DNA of 50,226 bases from Ovoidimarina sp039190895 (GTDB taxonomy: Bacteria > Pseudomonadota > Alphaproteobacteria > Rhodobacterales > Rhodobacteraceae). The notes under the pieces are model-generated. The model was given only the letters and a program-made list of their open reading frames with translations, did no database searches and had not been told where the DNA came from. Below, piece by piece: positions 1-8,394 of the stretch (within the stretch, counting starts at the first letter, position 1; each line of letters begins with the position of its first letter). The translations under genes and the position numbers were made by a program. Where the stretch lies: positions 1 through 50,226 of the forward strand of contig JBCCXY010000010.1 of NCBI GenBank assembly GCA_039190895.1, given 5' to 3'.

Positions 1-154
1 CAACGGCGGGGACGACGACCTCCGCCGCCAGCGCGGCGCCTGCGTAGGTCTGCAGCCGCCAAGTGATCGTCGATTGCGCGAGCGCGGGCGTGGCGAGCGC
101 TGCGGCGGGCGCGCCAATGGCGGCGCCTTTCAGGAACTTACGTCTTGTGGTCAT
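1..154 (-). CDS. TRAP transporter substrate-binding protein (DctP family), N-terminal part only
   Basis: Only the first 51 codons are inside the window; the gene runs off the left edge. The translation opens with MTTRRKFLKGAAIG and an Ala-rich stretch ending ATPALAQS, a Tat-type signal peptide (RRKFL). The mature start, STITWRLQTY, is typical of DctP periplasmic receptors for carboxylic acids. The ATG at 154-152 is preceded by AAGGAG at a good distance. It is the last gene of an FGase-DctQ-DctM-DctP run on the minus strand, 54 bp after dctM, so it would supply the ligand receptor for that TRAP permease. The ligand cannot be inferred from this fragment. Confidence 0.85.
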   Translation of the reverse strand, partial: MTTRRKFLKGAAIGAPAAALATPALAQSTITWRLQTYAGAALAAEVVVPAV

Positions 155-208
155 GGGTCAACTCCTTGTTGCTATGGCTCGATATCGTGGCGCGCTCTTC
201 AAGGCGCT

Positions 209-1534
209 TCAGTTTCCGTAGACTGCCTGCGGCAGCCACAGGGCGATTTGCGGGAAGGCCATGATGATGGCGAGGGCCAGGACCATCACGGCAACGAACG
301 GGGTGATCGAGCGGTAGATGTCACCGAGTGAGATCTCGGGCGGCGACATGGCCCGCATCAGGAACAGGTTATACCCGAAGGGCGGCGTCATATAGGCGAT
401 CTGCGTGGTGATCGTGTAGAGGATGCCGTACCAGATCAGGTCGAACCCTAGCGCCCCCACCAACGGGATATACAGAGGTGCGACGATCACCAGCATGGCC
501 GTATCGTCCAGGAACGTGCCCATTATGATGAAGCTCAACTGCATGAGGATGAGGATCGTCCAGGGCGACAGGTTCAATCGCTCGGTAAACAGGCTCTCAA
601 TCGCCTTCACCGCGCCCAGCCCGTCAAACACGGCGCCGAACGCCAGAGCGGCGAGGATGATCCACATGAACATGCACGTGATCCCCAGCGTGCTCTTGAC
701 CGAGGTCTCAAAGACCGTCCACGTCATGCGCCCCTTCAGCAGGGCGGCAAGAAACGCCGTGATCGCCCCGATTGCCGAGCTTTCCACCAGAGACGTCCAA
801 CCGTTCACAAACGGGATCATCATCGCAAAGAAAATCGCGAACGGCAGCAGCCCGGCGAGCAGCAGCCGGTACTTCTCCCTCTGCGGCATGTCCCGATCTT
901 CCTCCGACAACGCAGGTCCCAAAGACGGGTTCCACTTACAACGAATGGCGATGTACAGGACGAACATCCCCGCCATCATCAGCCCCGGGATCACACCGGC
1001 GAGCCACAACTGCCCCACCGGCTGACGCGCGATCATAGCGTACAGCACCAGCACCACCGACGGCGGCACGAGGATGCCGAGGCTCGACCCAGCTTGCACC
1101 ACGCCGGTGACCATGCGTTTATCGTAGCCGCGTCGCAGCAGTTCCGGCAGCGCGATGGTCGCGCCGATGGCCATGCCCGCGACCGACAGCCCGTTCATCG
1201 CGGAAATCAGGACCATCAGCCCAATCGTCCCGATGGCCAGCCCGCCTTTCAGCCCGCCCATCCAGACGTGGAACATCCGGTACAGGTCGTCGGCTATGCG
1301 GCTCTCCGACAGGATGTAGCCCATGAAGACGAACATCGGCACGGTCAGCAGCGGGTACCACCGCATCAGTTTGATCGATTGAGAGAAGGCGATGTCGAAC
1401 CCGCCCCGATCCCCCCACAGCGCCAGCGCCGCGATGACGGCGACAAAGCCGATGGCGCCGAACACCCGCTGCCCGCTGAACAGAAGCACCATCATGGCAG
1501 CGAACATGGCGAGGGCGATCATCTCGTACGACAT
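209..1534 (-). CDS. TRAP transporter large permease (DctM family)
   Basis: A 441-residue, very hydrophobic protein, close to the usual DctM length (about 430), with around a dozen membrane segments. It starts MSYEMIALAMFAAMMVLLFS and carries the family-like stretches PMFVFMGYILSESRIADDLY, GSSLGILVPPSVVLVLYA and MGTFLDDTAMLVIVAP. DctM is the ion-driven transport subunit of tripartite ATP-independent periplasmic transporters. Its start codon shares one base with the dctQ stop (TGATG), so the two are translationally coupled. Long open frames on the opposite strand here are codon-bias shadows. Confidence 0.93.
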   Translation of the reverse strand: MSYEMIALAMFAAMMVLLFSGQRVFGAIGFVAVIAALALWGDRGGFDIAFSQSIKLMRWYPLLTVPMFVFMGYILSESRIADDLYRMFHVWMGGLKGGLAIGTIGLMVLISAMNGLSVAGMAIGATIALPELLRRGYDKRMVTGVVQAGSSLGILVPPSVVLVLYAMIARQPVGQLWLAGVIPGLMMAGMFVLYIAIRCKWNPSLGPALSEEDRDMPQREKYRLLLAGLLPFAIFFAMMIPFVNGWTSLVESSAIGAITAFLAALLKGRMTWTVFETSVKSTLGITCMFMWIILAALAFGAVFDGLGAVKAIESLFTERLNLSPWTILILMQLSFIIMGTFLDDTAMLVIVAPLYIPLVGALGFDLIWYGILYTITTQIAYMTPPFGYNLFLMRAMSPPEISLGDIYRSITPFVAVMVLALAIIMAFPQIALWLPQAVYGN

Positions 1535-2100
1535 CAGGCGTCCTCACCCCTGAGCCGCAGGATGTCCTTGCACAGCTCCGACAGCGCCTGCAGCAGCATC
1601 AGAAGGATGCCCAGGCACATGATCGTCTTGATCGGCCAAAGGTAGGGGCGCCAGATCGTCCGGCTGCGTTCCAGAGTGCCGGTTTCCTTTTCGCCAGTGG
1701 CGAGGTCCACGAAGAACCCGATAGGGTTCGATCCGAAATGCCCCAGCGAATACGCCGTCGAACTCAGCCCGCCCCAAAGCAACACGCCAAGGTAGAACAT
1801 CAGGCAGAACACCATGACAGCATCCACCGCCGCCTTCTTCTTCACCGACCAGTTGTCATAGAACAGGTCCATCCGGACGTGCGATCCCATCTGGATCGCA
1901 TACGGCCCGCCGAGGAAGAAATACGTGATCATCGCAAACTGCGCGACTTCCAGCGTCCACAGCGACGGCCGGTCCGAGAACTTGCTGATCGTCGACCACA
2001 GCAGCACGGCCATCATCGCAAAGATGCCGTACATGATCACCCGCCCGACCCCGTAGTTCAGCCGGTCAATCACCGCGATATAGCCGCGCAGCAGGGTCAT
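1534..2100 (-). CDS. TRAP transporter small permease (DctQ family)
   Basis: 188 residues with four hydrophobic segments (near residues 20-40, 55-75, 95-115 and 155-175), the DctQ arrangement. The stretch FFLGGPYAIQMGSHVRMDLF in the second segment fits the conserved DctQ pattern (G..R.DL). The protein is somewhat longer than typical DctQ because of a hydrophilic insert around residues 120-150. It assembles with DctM in the inner membrane. Its start overlaps the end of the upstream amidohydrolase gene by 4 bases (ATGA), and its stop overlaps the dctM start. Confidence 0.9.
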   Translation of the reverse strand: MTLLRGYIAVIDRLNYGVGRVIMYGIFAMMAVLLWSTISKFSDRPSLWTLEVAQFAMITYFFLGGPYAIQMGSHVRMDLFYDNWSVKKKAAVDAVMVFCLMFYLGVLLWGGLSSTAYSLGHFGSNPIGFFVDLATGEKETGTLERSRTIWRPYLWPIKTIMCLGILLMLLQALSELCKDILRLRGEDA

Positions 2101-2870
2101 TTGCCGGACTCCGCGGCGCAGAGTTCAAGCGCCTCCGTAAGCCATCCGCCTAGCGCCTCGGCCATCCGCTCGCACGCCTCGGGCGTTGCGATCAGGTCGT
2201 TTCGAACCTCAACCATTGCGTTCAGAATATTGCGCGGCAACGCATGGCGCAGCAGCGTATGCGTCACGCCATCCTCCGGCCCATATGGCGCATTGCGCTG
2301 AATGTCGAAACCCGTCGCCACCTGTAGCAGCGCATCCGCCAAACGGGTGTCCGTATCATGCAGAAACCCAATCTCGACCGACCGCCGCGTGCCATGGAAA
2401 ACGGGCGTGAAGCTGTGAATCGTAAGAAGGACCGACGGGCCAGGCCGCTCCACCAGAGTCTTCTCCAGCAACGCCTCGAACGGGCGATAGAACCGATCCA
2501 CCCGGTCTTCCCGGTCTGCGCTCGTCAAACCGACATTGCCCGGAACGGCAGTATCCTCACTCCGCTCCGGCATCGCACTTGCCGCGCCCGGGGGGCGGTT
2601 ACAGTCATACACTAACCGCGACACCGTGCTGTGAACCAACGGAGCATCCAACCGATCCGACAGACGCTTCGCCGTCTCGAACGCGCCCGGGTCCAACGCG
2701 ATGTGGCTGTCCAGATCGTCGGCACCCAGCCCAAGATCCCGAAACTCCGCCGGAATCCGGGCACTGGCGTGCTCGCAAACAAGCAGAACCGGATGACGGC
2801 CCGCCGGGTTCTCTACCCGAGGCGCGAAATCGCTGTCCTGACCGTGATTCTGCACCTGACCCCTTCCCAC
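2097..2870 (-). CDS. N-formylglutamate amidohydrolase family protein
   Basis: 257 residues. Family signatures include PVLLVCEHASARIPAEF near residue 27, DSHIALDPGA, STVSRLVYDCNRPPGA and LLTIHSFTPVFHG. The His/Asp/Glu residues in these segments are presumed zinc ligands, as in carboxypeptidase-like FGases. The family hydrolyses N-formylglutamate to glutamate and formate in histidine degradation, but many members have other N-acyl-amino-acid substrates. It is the first gene of the TRAP operon, so the transporter may import its substrate. The ATG at 2870 gives the full frame; a GTG at 2855 behind GGAAGGGG is an alternative start. No other hut genes are visible. Confidence 0.85.
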   Translation of the reverse strand: MGRGQVQNHGQDSDFAPRVENPAGRHPVLLVCEHASARIPAEFRDLGLGADDLDSHIALDPGAFETAKRLSDRLDAPLVHSTVSRLVYDCNRPPGAASAMPERSEDTAVPGNVGLTSADREDRVDRFYRPFEALLEKTLVERPGPSVLLTIHSFTPVFHGTRRSVEIGFLHDTDTRLADALLQVATGFDIQRNAPYGPEDGVTHTLLRHALPRNILNAMVEVRNDLIATPEACERMAEALGGWLTEALELCAAESGK

Positions 2871-2874
2871 TTCT

Positions 2875-2890
2875 GTAAAGTTTTCTTCAC
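2875..2890. promoter_or_regulatory. Imperfect palindrome, candidate operator
   Basis: GTAAAGTTTTCTTCAC is an imperfect palindrome (GTnAAG-TTTT-CTTnAC) directly upstream of the amidohydrolase start. It may be a half of the divergent control region shared with the RpiR gene. Operator function is inferred. Confidence 0.3.
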
Positions 2891-2917
2891 CCGCCCCCGC
2901 GCTGTCAATAATCCAGA

Positions 2918-2933
2918 TGAAGACTTTCCTTCA
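2918..2933. promoter_or_regulatory. Inverted repeat TGAAG-N6-CTTCA, candidate RpiR operator
   Basis: Two perfect 5-base arms separated by 6 bases lie in the 124-bp gap between the divergent amidohydrolase operon and the rpiR-like gene. RpiR proteins bind as dimers to short palindromes close to their own genes, so this is the best candidate operator in the gap. The symmetry is visible; binding is inferred. Confidence 0.4.
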
Positions 2934-2994
2934 GCCCAACCACGCGTGTATAATTTTTGACCGGCCCGAGCTTTCCCGATAGCCTCGCCACACC

Positions 2995-3852
2995 ATGCAA
3001 ACCATCGCCGAACGACTGCACGACAAAACCGGGGACCTCACCCGGGCCGAACGGCAGTTGAGCGACATCATCCTCAAGAACTACCCCGCCTCCGGCCTCG
3101 GCACGATCACGTCGCTCGCCGAGGCGGCCGCCGTCTCCACCCCGACCGTGGCGCGGCTGGTCCAGAAACTCGGCTTCGCCGGATTCCCCGAGTTCCAGCG
3201 TGGCCTGCGCGAGGAACTGAACGAGAAAATCTCCAGCCCCCTCACCAAGCGCGACAAATGGGTCGACGATGCGCCCGACGAGCACCTGCTCAACCGCTTC
3301 ACCAAGGCGGTTATCGACAACATCGGCCAATCCATGGCCAAGATCGACCCGGAGGCATTCGACGCCGCCTGCGACATGCTCAGCGACACCCAGCGCAGCG
3401 TCTTCATCGTCGGCGGGCGGATCACGCGGACGCTGGCCGACTACTTCTTCCTCCACTTCCAGGTCATCCGACGCGAGGTCACACAGATCACCTCGAACTC
3501 AAACGCCTGGCCGCACTACGCGCTCGACTTCGACGCCGGGGACGTGGTCGTCGTCTTCGACGTCCGCCGCTACGAAAACAGCACGCTCAAGCTCGCCGAA
3601 CTCGCCCGCGAACGGGGGGCCGAGATCATCCTGTTCACCGATCAATGGATGTCACCGATCTCGCAACTGGCGACGGTTTCATTCTCCAACCAAATCGCGG
3701 CACCCTCCGCGTGGGATTCCAACATCGCCACCATGCTGATGTCCGAAATCGTGATCGCCGAAGTGCAAGAGCGCCACTGGGACACCACCCGCGCCCGGAT
3801 GGAGGTGTTGGAGGAATTGTTCGACCGTACCAAGTTCTTCCGCAAATTCTAG
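2995..3852 (+). CDS. MurR/RpiR family transcriptional regulator
   Basis: 285 residues in the usual RpiR order. The N-terminal HTH (residues 1-77) includes LTRAERQLSDIILKNYPASG and TSLAEAAAVSTPTVARLVQK. The SIS sugar-isomerase-like domain (about 125-260) includes VFIVGGRITRTLADYFFLHF and DVVVVFDVRRYENSTLKLAE. RpiR proteins sense phosphosugars or other metabolites through SIS. It is divergent from the amidohydrolase-TRAP operon, which is the likely target. The start has no strong ribosome-binding site, but the HTH begins immediately after it. Confidence 0.92.
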   Translation: MQTIAERLHDKTGDLTRAERQLSDIILKNYPASGLGTITSLAEAAAVSTPTVARLVQKLGFAGFPEFQRGLREELNEKISSPLTKRDKWVDDAPDEHLLNRFTKAVIDNIGQSMAKIDPEAFDAACDMLSDTQRSVFIVGGRITRTLADYFFLHFQVIRREVTQITSNSNAWPHYALDFDAGDVVVVFDVRRYENSTLKLAELARERGAEIILFTDQWMSPISQLATVSFSNQIAAPSAWDSNIATMLMSEIVIAEVQERHWDTTRARMEVLEELFDRTKFFRKF

Positions 3853-3988
3853 CCGCGCGTCGACGGGCCCAGGACCGGCGATCCCTACCAATGTTCAATG
3901 CACTTTATCGTGCCGGCCCGACGTCGACCCAAGCGATGCGCTGATGGCGACCAATCGCCGGGCCTCGGGTGGGCCCGTCGATGCGCGG
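3853..3988. repeat. Long inverted repeat (18-bp arms, 17/18 matching) flanking about 100 bp
   Basis: The left arm 3853-3870 (CCGCGCGTCGACGGGCCC) is matched in reverse complement by 3971-3988 with one mismatch. A second pairing block further in (CCGGCGAT against ATCGCCGG) extends the arms to roughly 30 bases with a small bulge. The left arm starts one base after the rpiR stop codon; the right arm merges into the ATPase pseudogene remnant. It could be a small mobile hairpin element, a scar of an inverted duplication or a transcription barrier. No coding capacity is seen. Confidence 0.6.
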
Positions 3989-3997
3989 CGGCCGTTG

Positions 3998-4666
3998 GCC
4001 TTGATTCCGCAACAATAATGCGATCAGCAAGCGCAAAGGCAACGTCGAGGTCATGGGACGATCAGAATCGACATCGCATCACGGGTCCGGGCGGCGGCCA
4101 ACGTCTCCACGATTTAGGCGCGCAGGCGGGCATCCAGCCCCTTGGTCGGTTCGTCGGCGATCAAAAGCTTCGGGCGCCCGGCAATGCCGAGGGCTGCTAG
4201 GGCGCGCTGTTTCATCCCACCGGACAGCTCGAACGGATAGCGCTGCGAGCGACCGGGGGTAGGCGGCGGACCCATACGAGAGAGCAGTTCAGGGCCGTCG
4301 GACTTGGGGCGCCCGTGACGGTGCAGCGTTTCACGCATCTGCATCTCAACCGACAGGACAGGTGTCAGTGACGTAGCCGGATTTTGCGGGATCAGGCCGA
4401 TATCCGCACCGCGCATCTGGCGCATCTCGGACGGGTTGAGGGAGTGGAGGTCACGACCACCAAAACGATTCTCACCGTCCACGCGCGTTTCGCGGCAGAA
4501 GACCCAGCGTTGCCATGGCGGTAATCGACTTCCCGCTGCCCGATTGCCCGACAAGGGCAACGATCTCACCCGGGGCCACGTCGAAGTCGACGCCGTCCAC
4601 CGCTGCAAACGGACCGGTCGGAGTTGTGAAGGTGACGCGTAGATCGCGGATCGTTAGATGGCTCAC
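3998..4666 (-). pseudogene. Broken Opp/Dpp/Nik-type ABC transporter ATPase
   Basis: Read from 4666 down, MSHLTIRDLRVTFTTPTG and the Walker A GQSGSGKS are intact. The frame is lost near 4490. It resumes in a second frame with the Q-loop region IGLIPQNPATSLTPVLS, the signature LSGGMKQRA and Walker B LLIADEPTKGLDA. It stops at TAA 4114-4116. The remaining homology (IVETLAAARTRDAMSILIV, then after another shift HDLDVAFALADRIIVAE) continues to about 4000. There are at least three lesions, and the region between Q-loop and signature looks shortened. Only one ATPase is present, whereas peptide importers often have two. The start overlaps the permease remnant upstream. Confidence 0.85.
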
Positions 4667-5287
4667 GGCAGGACTTCCGCGCAGTCGAGTTCGGCGAGCC
4701 GGTCACGCAGACCGTCTCCGATCAGGTTCACGCACAGGGCGACAGCGAGGATGCAAAGGCCCGGTTCCAGCATCAGCATCAAGGCGAGGATGCGGGTATG
4801 GCCCGATCCAAGCGCCCGCAGCCCCTCCACCCATGGTGCCTCGCGCAGGCGCAGGGTTTCGGCACGTACCACGCGAGCGAAATCCGCCCAGGAGGTGATG
4901 ACAACGGCGATGAAGATCGACAGTGCCCCGGGGGCCGAGCGTGCCCGCGATGGCGAGCATGAAGGCCAGGCCAGGCAGGCCCTGAAACAGCAATACCAGC
5001 CCTTCAATCCCATCATCAATCAACCCGCCGAATTAGCCCGCGACCGCGCCCATCAGAAGCCCAAGCGCGATGGTTGCCAGAGTGGTGATGAGGGCGAGCA
5101 AGATTGTGCTGCGTCCACCCCAGATCAGGCGAGGGAGGAGGTCACGACCCAGATGATCGTTCCCAGCCAATTGTCGAAACTGGGGTCACTTAGCCGGTTT
5201 CGCATATCGATGGCATCGGGGGCGTACGGCGCAACAAGCGGGGCAGATCTGTGCAATAGCCACTAGAGCGCCCGTCGCTAGCCTCAC
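4663..5287 (-). pseudogene. Broken DppC/OppC-type ABC permease
   Basis: Fragments in several frames reconstruct a DppC-like protein: APYAPDAIDMRNRLSDPSF, then HLGRDLLSRLIWGGRST after a shift near 5150, then LLALITTLATIALGLLMGAV. An in-frame TAA follows at 5033-5035. GLVLLFQGLPGLAFMLAIAG comes next, a shift near 4930, then FARVVRAETLRLREAPWVEG and LALMLMLEPGLCILAVALCV to the end. HLGRD, the GLP stretch and the EAA-loop-like segment are family hallmarks. Multiple independent lesions make a functional product impossible without recoding. Confidence 0.85.
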
Positions 5288-6217
5288 GCGACCCGCGCTC
5301 CCAGACGCAGTTGCGGGTTGACCAGAAGGCAGACGAGTTTGAAGACCACGTAGACCAGCGCGGTGAAGAGGACATAGCCCTGGATTACTGGGTAGTCGCG
5401 ATTGAAGATCCCCTCGACCAAGTACTGGCCGATACCAGGGATCGCGAAGATCATTTCAACAATGACAGAGCGGCCGAGGATCGCGCCGAAGTAGCTGCCG
5501 GTGACCGTGATGAGCGGTGCGGCAACGCCCTTGAGGGCATGGATCAAAACAACGCGGGCCTCGGCCAGCCCCCCGTGACCGCGCGGGGGTGATGTGGGCC
5601 TCTACCAACGCTTCGAGCATCACGGCACGCGAAAGCCTTATCAACCAGGCGGCCATCCCGGTAGAGAGGACAAGTGCTGGCAGGATGAGGTGTTGCCAAG
5701 TGCCAAGGCCCGAGGTCGGCAGCCAACGCAGAGTTTTGGCGAAGATCAGGATCAGCATCAGCGCCAGCCAGAAGCCGGGCACCGATAGCAACGTCAGCGC
5801 GATGACACGGCTCGCCCAGTCGCCGAGGTTCCCGGCCCGATAGCCCATCGCAAGCCCCGCCGGCAGGCCGATCAGCACCGCCAACGCCTGGGCCGCCCCT
5901 GCCAGCGTCAGCGTGGTCGGCAGGCGACGGGCGAACTCATCGGCCACGGGGCGGTCGGTGTAGATCGACGTCCCGAAATCCCCCTGCACCACGCCCGCAA
6001 CCCAGAACAGGTACTGCACGGGCAGGGGCCGGTTCCGCCCAAGCTCTTCGCGCATCGCTACGATCTCTGCCTCCGTCGGGGCGTCGAAGCCGCTTTGCAT
6101 CAAAGCCCCGGCCACAGGCTAACCCGGCGCGATCACACCGAGGGTAAAGGCGATCACGGTGGCCCCGAAAAGCACCGGGACCGCCAGGATCAGGCGCCGA
6201 AGGACGTAAGCGCCCAA
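5284..6217 (-). pseudogene. Broken DppB/OppB-type ABC permease
   Basis: From a TTG at 6217 the frame reads LGAYVLRRLILAVPVLFGAT and a first membrane segment, then hits TAG at 6119-6121 where the family has Asp (IAPG-stop-PVAGAL). It continues in the same frame with FDAPTEAEIVAMREELG, PVQYLFWVAGVVQGDFGTSI and LTLLSVPGFWLALMLILIFA. The frame is lost around 5560 and resumes as LKGVAAPLITVTGSYFGAIL and IPGIGQYLVEGIFNRDYPVI to the true stop at 5284. One nonsense codon and one frameshift disrupt an otherwise well-conserved gene, suggesting recent inactivation. Confidence 0.88.
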
Positions 6218-6220
6218 GGT

Positions 6221-7760
6221 TTACTCTGCCCAGCGGGCGGTGTTGAGCGTCCCTCCGTAGATGGTCTGCTGATAGCCCTCCACGTCAACATGGTGGACGA
6301 TCACGGAGCCGTCATTCATTAGCGGAGTAGTTGGCAATTCTTCCGCGGCAAAACGCTGAGTATCGGCATAGATCGCCGCGCGCTTTTCCGTGTCGCGTTC
6401 CTCGAGCGTGGCTTCTAGTAGGGCCGTCATCTCGGGGTTTTCATAGCCGATGGAGTTCCGTATGGCCATGGAGCGAGCCATCGGGCACGAAGTAGTCGCG
6501 GAAGACGGTGATCGGGTCCGCATTGGGCAGGCCGAGCGTGCCGAGGCTGAAGTGGTAGTTCCCCGAGGTCCGTGCTTCATTGAACGCGGCGCTATCGAGA
6601 AGCTCGATCGACGCGGCGATTCCGATGGGCTGCAACATGAACTGGATCAGTTCCGCCTGCGCGCGATATGGGTAACGCGCAACACCCCAGCTTGGGATAA
6701 TAAAGCGCGCCTCAAGACGCTCATCGCCCAGCACCTCGGCTGCCAGCGCTGCGGCGGCCTCCGGGTCATAGTTGAGGGGGATGTCGAAATGGAACGGGTT
6801 GGTCGCGTTGAGGAAATTGACGGTCGCCGTGGGGAAGCCACGGTAAAGCTCGACGGCTTCCCGGTCGATCGTCATAGAGATCGCGCAGCGAAGGCGCACG
6901 TCCGAAAGAGGGCCCTCGGCCCCGGCGGCATTCATGAAATGCGAGATCGAGGACATGCGCGAGTCAACGGCGAACCGCTCATCCTCGGCGAGGCTAGCGG
7001 CCTGTTCGGGCGGCATGGCCCCAAGATCCATCACGCCCACGATCTCTTCCAGGCGCAGCGCTGCGGCTCGTGTGTCCGCATCGGGGATCGTGCGAACGAC
7101 TACGCGTTCGGTCTGCGTAGGCTCGCCCCAATAGTCATCGAACCATTCTAGCACCAATTCCTCATTGGGCACATGGCACACCAGACGGAATGGTCCAGTA
7201 CCGATGACGAGATCGCTGAAGTTGCCCTTTTCGTCGAAGTTGTCGGGATGAAAGATCGCGGACGAGAAGTTGACCATCTGGTGGGGCAGCGTCGGGCGGG
7301 CACAGTCGAAGGTCATCGTGAAGGTCAGATTGTCCACGGCCTTGATGGACACAAGGCCCGGATAGGCGCGATTGATGTACATGCTGTGGTAGGGTGACCG
7401 CTTGGGGCTGACCAGGATGATGAGATCGAAAGTGCCGACCACGTGTTCTGCGATCAGCGCGTCGCCATTGTGCCAGGTGATGCCGTCGCGCAGGGTGAAG
7501 ATCCAGGTCGTTGCGTCCTCCGACATCTCCCAGCTTTCCAACGAATGCGGCACCGGACCGCACTGCACCAACGGCTCCCACACGAAGAGGATAGACGAAA
7601 CGTAATAGGCGTCTTCAGCGCCCGGGGCGCGGTCACGCGGGGCGGCCATGACCATGTCGCGCGTTTCGGCCATGGCAGGTGGGGCGACTGGAGAGGCCAT
7701 GGCCATCAACGTGGCGAGGGCCGCAGCCGCGAGGCGGTTCAGGTTCAATCGGTGGAGCAT
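6221..7760 (-). pseudogene. Frameshifted ABC transporter substrate-binding protein (peptide/nickel SBP_bac_5 family)
   Basis: The ATG at 7760 opens a signal peptide (MLHRLNLNRLAAAALATLMA, cleavage near APPAMAE). The body is a family-5 solute-binding protein: WEMSEDATTWIFTLRDGITW, NGDALIAEHVVGTFD, VIGTGPFRL and INRAYPG are recognisable. The frame is intact to about 6467 (PITVFRDYFVPDGS), then shifts. The remaining C-terminus (SIGYENPEMTALLEATLEE to GGTLNTARWAE) is in another frame to the stop at 6221. This is the first gene after the cobalamin riboswitch, so the ligand may have been cobalt, a corrinoid or a related chelate; that is inference from the riboswitch. Confidence 0.87.
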
Positions 7761-7916
7761 CGGGTTCCTCAAGGAGTAAGCGGAGCATCAGCCCTGCATT
7801 GGAAATGAGGAAGACCGACAAGCCGCTGGACGCGTACGAAAAACTCGATTTGGTGCGTAACCGCACCGACGAATGTTTAGCCACACCGCTTCCCCTCGAC
7901 GGCCTGAGGTCGATCC

Positions 7917-8105
7917 ACGAAACGGCAGGTCTCCTGACTTGTGACTCGGCGCCGCGTTCGCTCCTTCCCGACCGCTTCAGGCCAGTGGATTTTGCGATGT
8001 GGCTCGTCACCTACAGTTGCGAGAGCAGTCTCGGACTTGGTCATTTCTGACCGCACCGAATTCCTATTAGGCCCGCTAGGGCATCGTTCCGTACGAATGT
8101 TAACC
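7917..8105 (-). promoter_or_regulatory. Cobalamin (adenosylcobalamin) riboswitch
   Basis: On the minus strand the hallmark blocks occur in order. GGAATTCGGTGCGG (GGAA...GGTGC box) is followed by AGTCCGAGACTGCTCTCGCA with AACTGTA (the CCGCAACTGT-like core), CCACTGG, CGGGAAGG, and finally the B12 box AGTCAGGAGACCTGCC near 7939-7924. Spacing between blocks fits the class. The only gene downstream on this strand is the decayed importer starting at 7760. The roughly 160-nt leader between box and start would hold the expression platform. Outer boundaries are approximate. Confidence 0.92.
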
Positions 8106-8332
8106 CGGAAAACAGCCCTTGGATAGAGGTGTTCTGGGACGCATTCACCCGCATCTAAATGAGGTAGTGCCACCATTGGGTCGCTTGGGACAACCATCTT
8201 AGTCCAGCAAGCGGCGCCGCTCGGAATTTGGTGACGCGCGTCTGAGTAACCTCCGGCGCCATCCCTCGCTCGAGAAGAGATGAATATGAACGTTGCTACA
8301 TTGAGATCGTTGTAACTGTTGCCTTGGCTAGT

Positions 8333-8344
8333 ATGTTATATCAT
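8333..8344. promoter_or_regulatory. Zur-like operator
   Basis: ATGTTATATCAT is a 12-base palindrome with one mismatched pair, close to the alphaproteobacterial Zur core ATGTTATAACAT. It lies in an AT-rich patch (8326-8350) about 50 bp upstream of the DUF1826 gene, a family often found in predicted zinc-limitation regulons. Similarity is by eye only. Confidence 0.5.
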
Positions 8345-8394
8345 TACAGTTTTGTCAGGCGGATGTTGCACGCTGACCCTGCTGAGGACTCCGC

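Noticed and set aside
423..1025. Plus-strand 200-codon frame opposite dctM
   Set aside because: Complement of a membrane-protein gene with strong codon bias; no independent features.
7679..8050. Plus-strand 123-codon frame across the riboswitch
   Set aside because: Overlaps the conserved minus-strand riboswitch core and the binding-protein start; the translation is not protein-like.
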